Origin: Syngnathus acus
Taxonomy: Eukaryota > Chordata > Actinopteri > Syngnathiformes > Syngnathidae
Direction: 5' to 3'
Length of the DNA stretch: 64,000 nt
Assembly (NCBI RefSeq): GCF_901709675.1
Contig: NC_051096.1
Location: 1,541,001 to 1,605,000 of the forward strand
Shown: one piece after another, positions 12,202-24,000 of the stretch
Layout: each line of letters begins with the position of its first letter
Numbering within the stretch: the first letter of the stretch is position 1
Notes under the pieces: model-generated
What the model saw: the letters and a program-made list of their open reading frames with translations, nothing else
What the model was told of the DNA's origin: nothing
Database searches by the model: none
Made by a program: the position numbers and the translations under genes

Positions 12202-15200
12202 CTACCACTCAAACTTCCACTGCTGGTTTTGATCGAGCGGATCGCAGGGCCTCATGCGGACGTCAGCGCGGCCCTCGGGCGTGCGGTAGGCCGTGATGCA
12301 CTTGTCCGACTGAGGGTGGTAGATGCTCTTGTCCTAGCAGGAGGGAAACAAAGGCAAAAAAGGCGAAATGAGAGACGGTGAGCGAGACGGACAACGTTAT
12401 AGTAAGAGCGTGGGGGGTTGCTGCTTACGTCTCGAAAGTCCCACAGGATGGCGGCCGGCGAGACGTCACGGTCGCTGGGGCAGTGCCTCATGCCGACGGC
12501 CGTCTGGCCCTCGGCCACCTCGGCGCACAGCTCCGTCACCGAGTTGAAGCGGATTTCCTTCCGGGACGTGTACTCAAAGTACTGCGACGCAAAGGCAAGC
12601 GACTGTCACACACTTGAGTTTCATCGCGGAAATAAATGGGAATGCGATTAATGCGCTCAAAGCCACCAAAACACCTTATAGTGGATGATGAGTTAGCACG
12701 AAGCTAGTGGCTGTTTTTAAGTTACGTGGTTCAGTTCAACACGACGGAGGTCAAGTGCGTCACCTGGTTGCCTCCCTGGCCGTGACAGCCGAACAGCGAG
12801 AGGTTTGAATCAGTCGGATTGTGATCCGGGGCGTTGTAGTCCAGACACTCCGAAGGGATTCCCGAGCTGCGCAACTTGGTTGGAGGACAACAATCAGTCA
12901 AAATTGTTATTTGTGCAAATTCCCACTGGTTAGTTAGGTTGGCTCAATTTGGAATGATTTGTCCCAAAATGTATCTGCAATGGGCCACTCACGGCGCCGT
13001 GCCATCCCGCCCTGTCCTCGGGTATGTGCAGGTCCGGGTAGATGTTGCTCAGGTACCACTGGAAAGACTTGCACTGTAGCCGCTCCCTGAGCTGCAAGCG
13101 CTCTGAAACGTCGCCGTAGTTCTCCTGCAGGTCCGAAATAGCATCATCGTTATCGCCAATTCATTTTCAATTGTTCAGGTGTATGTTTAGTGCAGGCAGC
13201 TAAAATAAATATTGAACATGGGCGTGTTTGCAAAGGTGTGCAGCGGCTGGCCACCTGTTGGTTCTGTTTGGTGCACCCTCCTGGAATGTTGCATAAGCCT
13301 GATCTTGGCAGCTTTGAGGAACTACCATGCAAGAATGAGGAAGCGGCTGGAGTTTATTCTTCGGAGCAGAACTAAAGGTAATTCAAGTTGGTGAAGCTAA
13401 AAACAGCCCAGGTTAAATTTGTCACTCATTATATCGGTGTATCTGTGCCCTCTGGCGCTGATGTTTTGACTTTTTGGGAATCAAAGCAATTCTGGCTCTC
13501 CAACTTGATCGGATGATTTGACACAGAGTTTTAGACACAATTTATTATTCTACTTTTTGAACTGTGCTTTTGTGGACAGCGATTTGTTCGAGCTGCAGTT
13601 GGTTTTAAAGTATGAAATAAATATGAATAAGTTGAGTTAGCTTCATGCATAGCATTAGCATCCACTCATCCACTAATTAATGATATCGGCCGCTGTGCAA
13701 ACCGTCTGAGCAAACCAAGTCGGTCTTTGTCAGCTAAAAGTATTCAAGAAAGGACAAAAGTCCCTCCGGCTGAAAAAGAATCCGTCCGGAGAACCGGGAG
13801 ATCAGCCAGCTGTTCCCTCATTTGACTCTTTTTGGGGGACATTAACACCGGGGTGTGCGCACCTTTTTTGCAGGCGGGTTCCTTTTGTAGAAGTGCTGCT
13901 TGTAGTCGTCCATCCACACCTCGGCCGCCCGCACCGTATTCTGCAGGAAGTTGGGCCGAGCGTACGGCGCCTTCTTGGGGAAGACGTGGCCGACGTGGGA
14001 GCAAGGGTGGATCTCCAGGCTGCCGCCGCACTGCCACACCTGAGGGACAACGCGCACGCCTCAGCCTCGGTTGAGCGAGCACAAACGCGTGGCAGGCCGG
14101 TCGACAAGGAGGTGGTGCTGACCCGAAAGGAGAGCTCCAGGTTCTCGCCGCCCCAGACCTCCATGCCCGTGTCGTAGGTGCCCAGGCGCTTAAAGTAGGC
14201 CTTGCTGACGGCAAACAAGCCGCCCGCCATCGTCGGGGACCTGGCGAGGACGCCACACAGTTGTTGCGTATCAGGTCCGACTTGCCCCCCATGCATCCTC
14301 ACCTGAGCGGTTCGATGCGTGACTTGCGGCGCCGGCGTTCCCGCTCGGGTACGGCGTGCCACTGGAAGGTGAGCCTCCAGTCAAAGCCCCCAATCATGGG
14401 CTCCTCGGGCTGCATGTAAAACTCAAAGGTGTTCCAGTCAATGGTGTCAATGACGGGGCACACAATGGTGTTGGGGTTCTGCCCGATCCTTCAAAAAAAG
14501 ACAATTCGCTGCTTGCGTACCCCCCATCTGAAGCGCTCTGACGGGCCGAGTGGACCCACCTCTCCAGCAGGGGCTCGATCCAGCCGGGGACGCACTCGCA
14601 GTGGCAATCCAGGAAGGTGAGCACGTCGCCGGCCGAGTAGCTGGCGCCGATGAGACGGGCCCGGACCAGTCCCTCGCGCTTGGTGGTGCGGATGAGACGG
14701 ACGCGCTGTAGGCCGCTCAGGTATTGGGCCAGCGGCGTTTTTAGGTAGCCTGACAAACAAGCAAGCATGTCAACAAAAGTTGCTGGGATTTTCCTGGTCG
14801 AGGTCCCACCTCTGTCGCTGTAGTCGTCGACCAGGATCACCTCCTTGAGCAGAATGTCGGGCGTGCTCTCCAAGACGCTGTGGACCGTCCTGAGTAGCGT
14901 GGACCAGGCTTCATTGTAGAAGGCGATGATGACAGAGGTGCTGGGCAAATGGCGGTAGTCAAACTGCTTGCTGCGGCACCTGGCGTATGACACATAGCGG
15001 ACAGCGATCATGCTAAATGTTATTTGCGCGCCGTCTCCACTTCACACCGAGTCCGAAAATCGGATTACGCGAATGACACCTCCAAAATTTGAATTGCTTC
15101 TGACTCACTCGGGCATCCGGTTGTCCTTGATGTGTCTGTGGAGGGAAATCTTTTCGCTGACGAAGATGTTGATGGCGTACCGCTCCACGCTGTCCTGCGC

Positions 15201-15488
15201 CTGTGTCTTCTCCTCCGGCCCCAGGTCGAGGACCGCCGCCCGGCCCCACTCCCCCGGGGCGCCGTCATCCGCCGGCGGTTTGGCGTAGACGGGACGGGCC
15301 AGCTCGGCCAGGTCCGGCTCGGCGACGTGGCGTTTCTCACGCGCCGGGTCCGGCGTGTCGCTGGAGGACGAGGAGGGTGATGACGATGAGGGGGAGAGGA
15401 CGAGGAGGAGATACCCGAGCCACAACAGCCACAGCAGGAAGAAGGCCTTGGCCAGCACGCCCACTTTGTGTGAGCAACGCCCCCTCAT
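12202..15488 (-). CDS. galnt4: Polypeptide GalNAc-transferase 4-like, intron-containing
   Basis: Same reaction as galnt12. Ten coding exons give 582 aa (human GALNT4 is 578): 15488-15109, 14979-14810, 14749-14560, 14488-14303, 14240-14123, 14039-13863, 13124-12993, 12874-12764, 12581-12429 and 12333-12202. Features: signal anchor at residues 13-32; PLYKKPPAD-like stem seen here as [39 protein letters not shown] metal site at 231-233; [34 protein letters not shown]; lectin domain with [12 protein letters not shown] and a closing QWKFEW. These segments track GALNT4 rather than GALNT12. Exons 2-7 have exactly the same lengths as in galnt12 (170, 190, 186, 118, 177, 132), so the pair arose by tandem duplication. 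The ATG at 15488 lies 21 nt inside an exon with a good acceptor, so the upstream in-frame ATG at 15533 is intronic. The symbol is by similarity; mammalian GALNT4 is intronless. Confidence 0.88.
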
Positions 15489-15508
15489 GGCAGCCAGGAG
15501 AGGAAAAC
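15489..15508 (-). other. 5' UTR part of galnt4-like first coding exon
   Basis: On the minus strand, TTCCCGCAG ends at 15509 and is followed by a 20-nt leader to the ATG at 15488. The acceptor implies at least one upstream non-coding exon. Confidence 0.65.
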
Positions 15509-16784
15509 CTGCGGGAATGTGACAACTGTTCACTTGTGCTTTCTTTTTGATTCAATGGGCAAAACAATGGTTTTCTCCTCAGCTTAGCCGCACTGAGAGA
15601 ATTACTGTATCTCATGCTTGGCAGATTATTGGGAGGAAACGCAGATTTCCACAGGAAGAAAACCATGTTGGATCCCCGCCAGGGAGCTCGGGGCGTCTCG
15701 AGGTTACAAAACGGAGACTCCAGAGGACAAAAAGGCCCTTTGATTGGTGACACCTTCCAACATCCAATAGCTCCAAGCCCCACTGAGAACTTGACATGCA
15801 TCCTAAATCCTTCCCTTTCTCTCCGCCATTCACCACTTTCAATTAGTGGTGAACGTTCCAAAAATAATATTTGAAGAAGCATTTTTTTTTAGACAAGGTC
15901 TTTGATGTTGGGCAGATACCACAACCGCAGCTAGTTGCTCATTAGTCAGCCAGATTGAAACGTGCGCGCATTCTAACGTTAGAGTGCTGTGTTTTCTCAC
16001 TTGGAACTGACGACTCGTGGCGTTTTTGAGCCATCCAACACAGCTCATTTCCTCATTGGGTCTTCGATGCGGCCAGCAGGTTGCTACAGCAGAGCAAAGA
16101 TCAAAAGGCACAATCTCCCAAAACTAAAATATTTAAAAAAAAAATACATCTATTTGTAGAAGTCTGCCACCAGGCTCAATAAAAATATTAGTGCCAAATT
16201 AAAACACATGGACATAACTAATGAGGTCTACATCCAAACGCGAGTTTGACTTGTCATTTTCTGTACTTTTATTTTCATGCTGTCTTCAACAGTATATATT
16301 TCACAACAAATATCTGAAAGCACTTGACAAGTCTTGAAGCAAAGAGAAGCAAGATATTCCCAATTCGTGGCCATATAGAATTTTTGGACGTCTGTGCAAA
16401 GAAGGACTTGTGGCCAGTGCCTTGCATCAGTCTAAAAAGTTTCTCTTTCGAATGTGATAAAACGAATGTGTGCTCAGTGTTTTTATTTAACTTTTATCTA
16501 AATTAACATTTGGTTTGCAACATAAGCAAAGTGATGTAAAAGTGTTTGATAGTGTAATGATTTTATGCACCTCTCATTGCGAGGACTGATTTAAAAGAAT
16601 GAAACAAAATTTTACGTTTGTGCTTGAGAACATAACTTTTTAGCTTTTACTCGAGTAAACAATCCGACTAGGTCTACCTTAACCTGAGTAGTTTTAGTTT
16701 TGAGAACTTTTGCACCTCTGCTCGAGAAGTGAGGAAACGAAGCATTTCTTCGAAAAGGCAAAGGTGTCGACGTCGCCGACCTAC

Positions 16785-16980
16785 CTCGGCCAGCAGTCGC
16801 ATGAGTCCGGGCGTCCTTCCGTGGCTGTCGCGGTTGTTGTTTGCCGTCCTCGGTTCTCCGGGAGAAATAAACCGCTGGCGTGCAGATGTCAGCAGACGTC
16901 GCCTACATCCTCTCGCAGCTCCGCGTTCCTCGTCACGCTAGCCGGGGGCAAGACGGAAACGCCATGGAAGTAGTTCCGCT
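16785..16980 (-). promoter_or_regulatory. Candidate non-coding first exon and promoter, galnt4-like gene
   Basis: On the minus strand, a strong donor GAG|GTAGGT follows position 16785, and the upstream 150-200 bp is CpG-rich compared with its AT-rich surroundings. This matches the acceptor at 15508 and gives a 5' UTR intron of about 1.3 kb. The 5' boundary is only an estimate. Confidence 0.5.
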
Positions 16981-18176
16981 ACAGCCTGTGAAAATAAAAT
17001 AGTTTTTATATTACTTTTTAAAAAGCCTTATTTCTGCTTTGATTTTTATCTAAGTCATTTTTATTGAGTTAAAACTATATACACGTTGACTCTTCCTTTT
17101 AAAATTGTGACTTTTAAAGTGTGAATAACTCAACGCTTTTAGACCTCCTGCCGCCTGGTGGAAGAAAATTATTTTTTTCTGCCTGCTCATTATTGTCAAG
17201 GTGTTTTTATGAGCTTACCTTTGTTCCCATGGATTCAGAAGAAACGCAGTTCAATGAACTTATTATGTAGGCTATACGTTAGCGTTTTTTCTTTCCTTAC
17301 AAGAGGTAGCATACAACATGATAAATTATTTCTCACAATTTTGAGTTAATTGAGTGTGACGTCATGTTGAATCTTTTTGCCCAAAACACCTTTTTGGTTG
17401 TCTGGGGGAGGCCTGAAGGATGCCTTTGTGCGCTCCATGAATAAACAATGAACGGAGCTAGCACACACATATGAAAAGCCTTGGATGTGTGTGTTTGTTT
17501 GCCATTCTAGGCTCGCTTTGAGTCTCCCGGAGCGTTGAGGTCCTGCTCTGGCGTGGCCTGCTGTTATTGGACAGACACCTGCACTGTTTGGTCTCACGCC
17601 AAGCTCCTTTTTCCTCCTCTTTCATTCTCTCTTCTTCAGCTACTCAGACTCTTCCTCCCCCTTCCCGGCTGCATTGACCTCATTCCTCCAGGCCTCCAAA
17701 GAGGGCCTTGAATGGTTCTTTAACCATCAGCTTTAAAGCACTATTGTTTCTCTCGTCTTGTTGCTTGGGCTGTCCTTGGGTGTTATGTGGGTGGGTGTGT
17801 TTGTTTGATGGTTCAAAGTACATCAGTCAGAAAAACATAGAATGAAAAGGTGCAAGGAGTCACTAGATAGTGCTCCTTGCTCCTTTGTTTAGCAACACGT
17901 CATCATGAAGCCAAGTCAGAAACTTGCTATGGTGATGGTAGGGTGACAGTCGACGCATTCACTGCTGGTTCTTTTCAAAGTAAAGTTCCCCATAGTTTTA
18001 AAGCATTTATTTTCTCAACTCAACTTTATTTGGACAGCACATGGCTGTATACAGAGTGCTGGACATAACATCGACAGACATGATAGCTACAGCTGTTGAA
18101 GAACCAAGACTCAGACTCATGAAAGGCATGAAAGCTTCCTGAGTCTACTCGGGATAGACATGCCAACCAAATATTG

Positions 18177-18529
18177 CTGGGGTTTTCAACCGGTTTTGTC
18201 CAAGGGACCACTATTATAAACAACAACCAACTCGGGGACCACTACTTTGGCGGAATATTATTTTATTTTGCACCGAAGGAGGATAGACCTATACAGGCTA
18301 TTTATTTGCATCTGTATGTCTGTTTTGGGAATCTCACCTACATTTGACACAATTTGGATGGGTAGATTTTCACAAAAGGAGCTGGAAAATAAATCAAGTC
18401 TAAATAATGAATCAATTTTATTTTTAAAAATGTTACAATTATTTTCTTTTTCCAATTTTGTGGGCCACTTGCAATACCACCCGGACCACTAGAGGGCCGC
18501 GGACCACGAGGCTTCAATGACAATTCCTG
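18177..18529. mobile_element. Short hAT-like non-autonomous element
   Basis: A 353-bp segment beginning CTGGGGTTTTCAACCGG is flanked by identical 8-bp direct repeats AAATATTG (18169-18176 and 18530-18537), the duplication size expected of hAT transposons. Terminal inverted repeats are weak and no transposase frame is present. Confidence 0.6.
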
Positions 18530-19085
18530 AAATATTGCTAAGTTAAACAGCGCTGGGGCTGAATATTAATAGCAAAATCCCAGCCAAGTTTTTAGCCAGT
18601 TTTTGTCTCTTTCCAAAACCTTAAAATGTTTTTTTTTGGGGGGGGGGTAGAGTCTAACTTATAAAAAACAGAAAATACATCATCTTTCAATGTCTGACTA
18701 GCAGATTCATTGAGTTGAAATAGAGTGAGGTGAGCGGGTCACGCTGCACTTCATCTTCCCGTTGACTCTTGTATAACATTTACATCTAACGTCATCCTCC
18801 AATTGAAATTTGAAGGCTGGTTTCGCGTTTCAAAGTGTTGGGAGGTGCGCTCGTCACTGTTGACCTTGTCGGGAACATGCAGTCACAACCGCGAACACTC
18901 AGCCAAGCTGTTCACGGCAAGCAAAACCATCCCCATTTTTTTCTGACTGAGGGGAAATATATGCAACTCATTATCTCCTAAGAAAATAATATGCGTTTCC
19001 GCTCCACCAAAATGTAATCTCGTTTTCATTGACAAAATGATGTCAAACGAAGCAAGTGGAAGCAATGCAGAGCGGCCGAGCCGCT

Positions 19086-19145
19086 GGCTGCAACACAAGA
19101 CACGAGCGGGGACAAGAGACAAGACCCATGTCCTGTGTTGCAGCC
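19086..19145. repeat. Imperfect inverted repeat
   Basis: Arms 19086-19104 and 19127-19145 are reverse complements at 17 of 19 positions with a 22-nt spacer. Confidence 0.7.
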
Positions 19146-20914
19146 CCCGGCCTGGCCCAGCAAGTCACCTTCAGCTCCAGACGGCCGTGGCTGATTGGCT
19201 GTAAAGAAAAAAAAGATCAAATGATAAAAATGCTCCCGAGAGAAAAGGCCAAAATGGAAACATGCGGCAAAGGGTTTGGTTACACCAAAAGGAACCTTTT
19301 CGGTTCTTCATTCAGTGGTCCCAATGCCCCCCCGCCACCACTGTCTGCTTCGTGCTATTGCAGCTCACTAAAGTAGGGCTAACCTAGATTGAGGACAATG
19401 CAGAACACATCAAAGGAGGTGAAGGACAACGCAAGCAGGAGATGAATTATAGACAGAGCAGCCAGAGGGACGCATTCTACTAAACTCCTTTGAGCTTTGT
19501 CAAATGGAACACCTCCTATTTCTCCAGAAAAAGACTCAAACACTTTTTCATCCACTTACTTATTATAATTCCCTTGGTGATAGGAGAGCCTGTCCGAGTC
19601 TGCTGAATAAGCTTCTCTGTTCTCTGGTGTTCTGGATGCTGTTGCCTGAAGTAAACACAAAGTAGGCAAAGCTTCATTATGATTGTTTAGGGCCTGAGAA
19701 TGAACAGAAACGAGTGGAGGGCAAACAGTATTCAAATCAAAATAAGGCATAACCACAGAGCAAAATGTATCCATGACCTTACTTGTGAATCCTCAAGCCA
19801 CACGGGGCGTTCGCTCCCTGCAAGCGTGTCAGCATGAGCGAGCTAAATATGCGAAGCCCTGCAGGAGCATGACATCGTGCATCTTCATCACCTCCACTTA
19901 GGTCAGGAAATTGCCCAAATCACCCTAAAATTGCTGCTTTAAATCAAAATGGCAGAATGCCAGCATCTTTTCGAGCATGGCCTCTTAAGACTTTTTTTGT
20001 GGGTCTGTTCATGATAGACATGCCTACCAAATGTTATGATAGTCAGTGAAACCAGTTCCCTGAGCAACAAAAGAATGCTTGGCTCCCATCATCATCAGTT
20101 AGTATTGCTCATGTGACTGAATCACACCACACTAACACATTCGGTACATTCACCTGCCACAATGTTAGACACACATGGACATCTAAAAATAATAAAAATG
20201 TGACACTTTACTAGTTCACATAGTTATAAAGTTTCAGGAAGAATCCCCATTGTTCAAAGCATGCAAAATACACCCCAAATAATAACATTTGCTTCATAAA
20301 ATGAACACCTGTCTCGCAGTGTCAATCACAATATTGGAATTTGTGATGGAGCTCTTTTCTATTGTGGTACCTAATAAAGTGGTTAATTGCTGATGATCAA
20401 CACCAACCATGCAAATATGATATGTGGTATTTTTTAAAACGTACCTTTTGTCTGCAGATGTTCTGGAACCGGTCAAGAGGAATTGTCACAGCGCCGGACC
20501 AAAGTCACTTTTCCAAACAGTGCTATTCTGGTTTTGCAACTGTTTCTCGTCGCAGTCGGCTAGGCTCACGAGTGGAGCGTTTGCGTTCGACTTACTTGAG
20601 TTCGTGCTCACACATCGGGGGGCTTCATCTTTCTCCTCCTCCCAAGTGCTGCTTCAAAATAGCCGATGACACATTTTTCTCCCCGCAGTGTATCACCAGG
20701 AGACCTCTGCATGTTTGAAGCTAGAGCGACACCTGGAGTTGAATTACTGCTTTCACAGGGTCAGTTCAACGTAGCTATTTGTTGTTGTTGTTGTTTTGTT
20801 GCGAGTATAGTGGTGGATTGTGAGTGAATTCGAGATTGTTGTTTTTTGTTTGGTTTTCACTAAAAGGCTTTCAAACGGCTCCAGACTCAGTTTCCCATAA
20901 TTCACCGCGTTCTC

Positions 20915-20922
20915 TTACGTCA
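20915..20922 (+). promoter_or_regulatory. CRE/ATF-like site upstream of c18orf21
   Basis: TTACGTCA lies about 165 bp upstream of the c18orf21 start codon. It matches the CRE/ATF core; only the sequence match and its position support it. Confidence 0.4.
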
Positions 20923-21086
20923 TCGACTCGCGACTGAAAATGATTCGAATTAGCGTGATCGACATTTGCTGCTCTCACTACGCATGAATAATGGGATACT
21001 TGGCTCATTCCTTTGGTTTATAAGGTTCTATTGATAAACAAAACAACAACACGGAAAGTCATCAAAGGATTCTACGTGGGGGTAAA

Positions 21087-24000
21087 ATGAGTTTCAAATC
21101 CAAAGACTTGTCGGACATGTTTCGGCTTAACGCGTCCCTGTTGTTTCAAGGAAGCTGTCCGGAGGAATCACGGTTTTTCCTGTAAGAAATCAATTATTTT
21201 GCATTATTTAACACTTCACAACCCCCATTGGCATTACATTTGGTTTTGATGGTGGAAACGCATCATAAAATATTTAAAAGGCATAACAGGCAAGTCCAGA
21301 TAAATATTTTCCACTGTGCTCGGTTTTTTTGCCCTCTCTAGTGGACATTTTTTGTATAGCAGCATTGTTTGTCACGAATTCTTTAAAATCCTTTAAAATT
21401 CATCATTAACGGATGAATATGGAAGACTATATTTGTAGTGCTTTAAATTTAACATTTGGCCGTATAAAGCATTATTGATTGATTTGAAGAAGCATGTCCT
21501 TTTTTTTGTGCTAGAATGATTGCCATTAGGGACTGACTGTTCAATGTTTGTGGACATTCAAGGTCACGCATGAAAAAAAATTGCTGTTGGGAAATGTGCG
21601 TTAATGTTTGCAATGCCGGAAAAGCGGGCCGGTACGTGTTTGGGACGACGTTCCAGCACTCTGCCGATAGCATCTCTCCCGTTTATCGTCACAACTAAAC
21701 GTGCTCTTAAAAGGAGATGCGTGTCAAGTATGTAAATAAGGAAGAGCTCGTTTATGAGAAGTAGACTCCCACCGGAGAGGCTGTGGGAAAACAAAATTCT
21801 TCAAGATCCTGGCCTGGAATCAGCAGTCCTTTCATAGACGTTACCTCCACCAAGGAAGCCGTGTGTTAAAACACACAGGAAGTTGGTCATTTTCACCGCA
21901 TTTTGGTCATTTGAATTTTGATGACTCGCTTTAAAACACAGTAGTTACAAATAATGCAAATTGTGTCTTCAAGTTTGTATTGTTCCAATGTCATTGAAAC
22001 TTTTCATTCACACATTTCAGGCGTGAACTCTAAATAAAGTTTAATCCAGAAGAGTTTCTGAAATTTTGAGTGGATCAACTGCCGAGTTGTCCTGGTGTCT
22101 TCCGTGTGATGTCTCACCTTCGGGCTGGACTACATCAACAAACACCCCCGCTGTCGACAGATTAAATCTGAGCCCAAACAAGATCCAGGCCTCCCAAACG
22201 CACGTGCAGGCCGACTTAAAAATAAAAAAACAAACAAAATGAATCCCTTTATTGATTCAGGGCCACAGCTAATTTTAGGCAGACTTAGCGGTGGCAGAGC
22301 ACAAATATGTCATTGGTGACATTCCAAAAGTGGAGCCTCATAGTGAGGACTTGAAACTGGCAATATATTTTGGTGGGTTGCCATGTATTGTTTGACAGAG
22401 TCCAAGTTGGCTTCCACTCATTTTTAGACACTTGTATCCAAGTGCAGCCACTGAAACTGGTAACAGGCCTTTGATCTTGCAAGTGCTGATTTACAGTCTA
22501 TCTCACAATACTTTGCAATCTTAGTTTGGTTAGTTTGAGTTAACTCTCATAATGTGGCAAAATACTTGGCGCAATCTCTCCCCCATGTGAATCCATTTGT
22601 CCATCCTATCTGCAAACTACATATTCATTTGCAAAGTGGTTTATCTCGCAGTCATGTGTCTTAACCTTTTTTTTTGTCCATTTCCTCCACAGTGAGAAGT
22701 ATTTTGCGTGCCTGGGTAAGTCAACAGCTCCCTCGTGAGCATTTTCCCCTCACTTGTGTCAATGTGCGTTTTATTGTCAAGAAGCGTCTGCGCTGGCAAA
22801 CGGCACCTTGTCAGTGTTGCTCAAGCTCACGCAAACCACCAGCTGTCTGGCGGGCGCCCAACTGCCTTGTCCAAGCGATATCATGACTGTCGCCTCTGAG
22901 AGCGCCATGCCGCTTACTGCTAATAGCGAACACCATATTGTGGAATGCCTGTTTGGCTCCTCTCACTTGCTACACTTTGCAATGGTCTCGTTTGCAGATA
23001 AAAAGAAGCCAGGCTCCTCTGCGGTGGCGTTGGATAAGACATTGGTATGCCAGTACTGCTTCCAGTGGCTGCGGCCTGACAACCAGCGGCTGCGCCTGAA
23101 ACCCAAACGCCGGCCCTCCGCCAGGGTGCAGAGGCTCCTGTGGCGCAGAGCCGAGGGCAAGGCCCTCAGCCTGCTACAGAAGCGCCGCCTGCATCACTTC
23201 TGGACGTCATCCTCAGTGCTGGTGAGCCTACCGAATGACCGCCGGCGTTTTGACATCACAACTATGTCATTCATCTACACCAGGGGTCACCAACACGGTG
23301 CCCGCGGGCACCAGGTCGCCCGTGAGGACCGCATGAGTCGCCCGCAGGACTGTTCGAAAATGAGCTCAAATAGCGGCACTTGTCAGTGAGCTGCATCTTT
23401 TTATTTTACAGTCAAACCTCGGTTTCCGAAATTCCCGGTTCTCGAACAAATCGGAATTTGAACAAAAAATTCGAGATTTGTTTGCTTCGGTTGTTGAACA
23501 AAATTCGGAGGTCGAACCTCGCGAGATGAGCCCGGAGGACCCGAGAAAACCCGACCGCGCGGCCCGGTTGCCGACTGACTCCGTAGTTATTGTATTTTCG
23601 TTACTTTGAGGATTGTATTAACCCCTAATCATGCCTCCAAAGAAAGCAAGTGGGAGCAGTAAAGCCATCCTAAAACACAAAGACGCTCTTAAAGCAATGC
23701 GACACTGAGCGCCCGGCGCGCTGAGGTTGCGCGATCGGACCAAATTAAGCTCCCTGCGCACTGAGGTCCACTTAAATTTTGGAAAGTGCATCAGGACTTT
23801 ACAAATATTTTCTAAATTTCAGCGACGGCTCTGTCACAATAATGCGACCAGCGCGGTGCAGTTGCGCGGTCGGCGACACGCGACTGTTGCGCGTTCGGCG
23901 GTGCGCTGCAGTTGCGCGATCGGACAAAAATGCGCAAATGAAAAAATGCTTTAAAAACAGGCGTTTCTCTTTTTTTTTTTTGTCTTGGAACGGACTAAAA

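Larger units (their letters stand above)
16981..21086. other. Intergenic region between galnt4-like and c18orf21
   Basis: About 4 kb with no convincing exon. It separates a minus-strand from a plus-strand gene, so both promoters flank it. It holds a hAT-like element (18177-18529), an imperfect inverted repeat (19086-19145), a TTG run near 20782-20795 and a CRE-like site at 20915. Confidence 0.6.

Noticed and set aside
15489-15533. Upstream in-frame ATG of the galnt4-like gene at 15533
   Set aside because: It lies upstream of a good acceptor at 15509 and so is probably intronic.
19056-19376. A 106-aa plus-strand frame between galnt4-like and c18orf21
   Set aside because: No recognisable domain, start context or splice sites; it overlaps the inverted repeat at 19086.
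22754-23389. A 211-aa continuous open frame
   Set aside because: Only 22998-23221 of it is a real exon. The rest is intron read through, including the end of a transposon at 23281.
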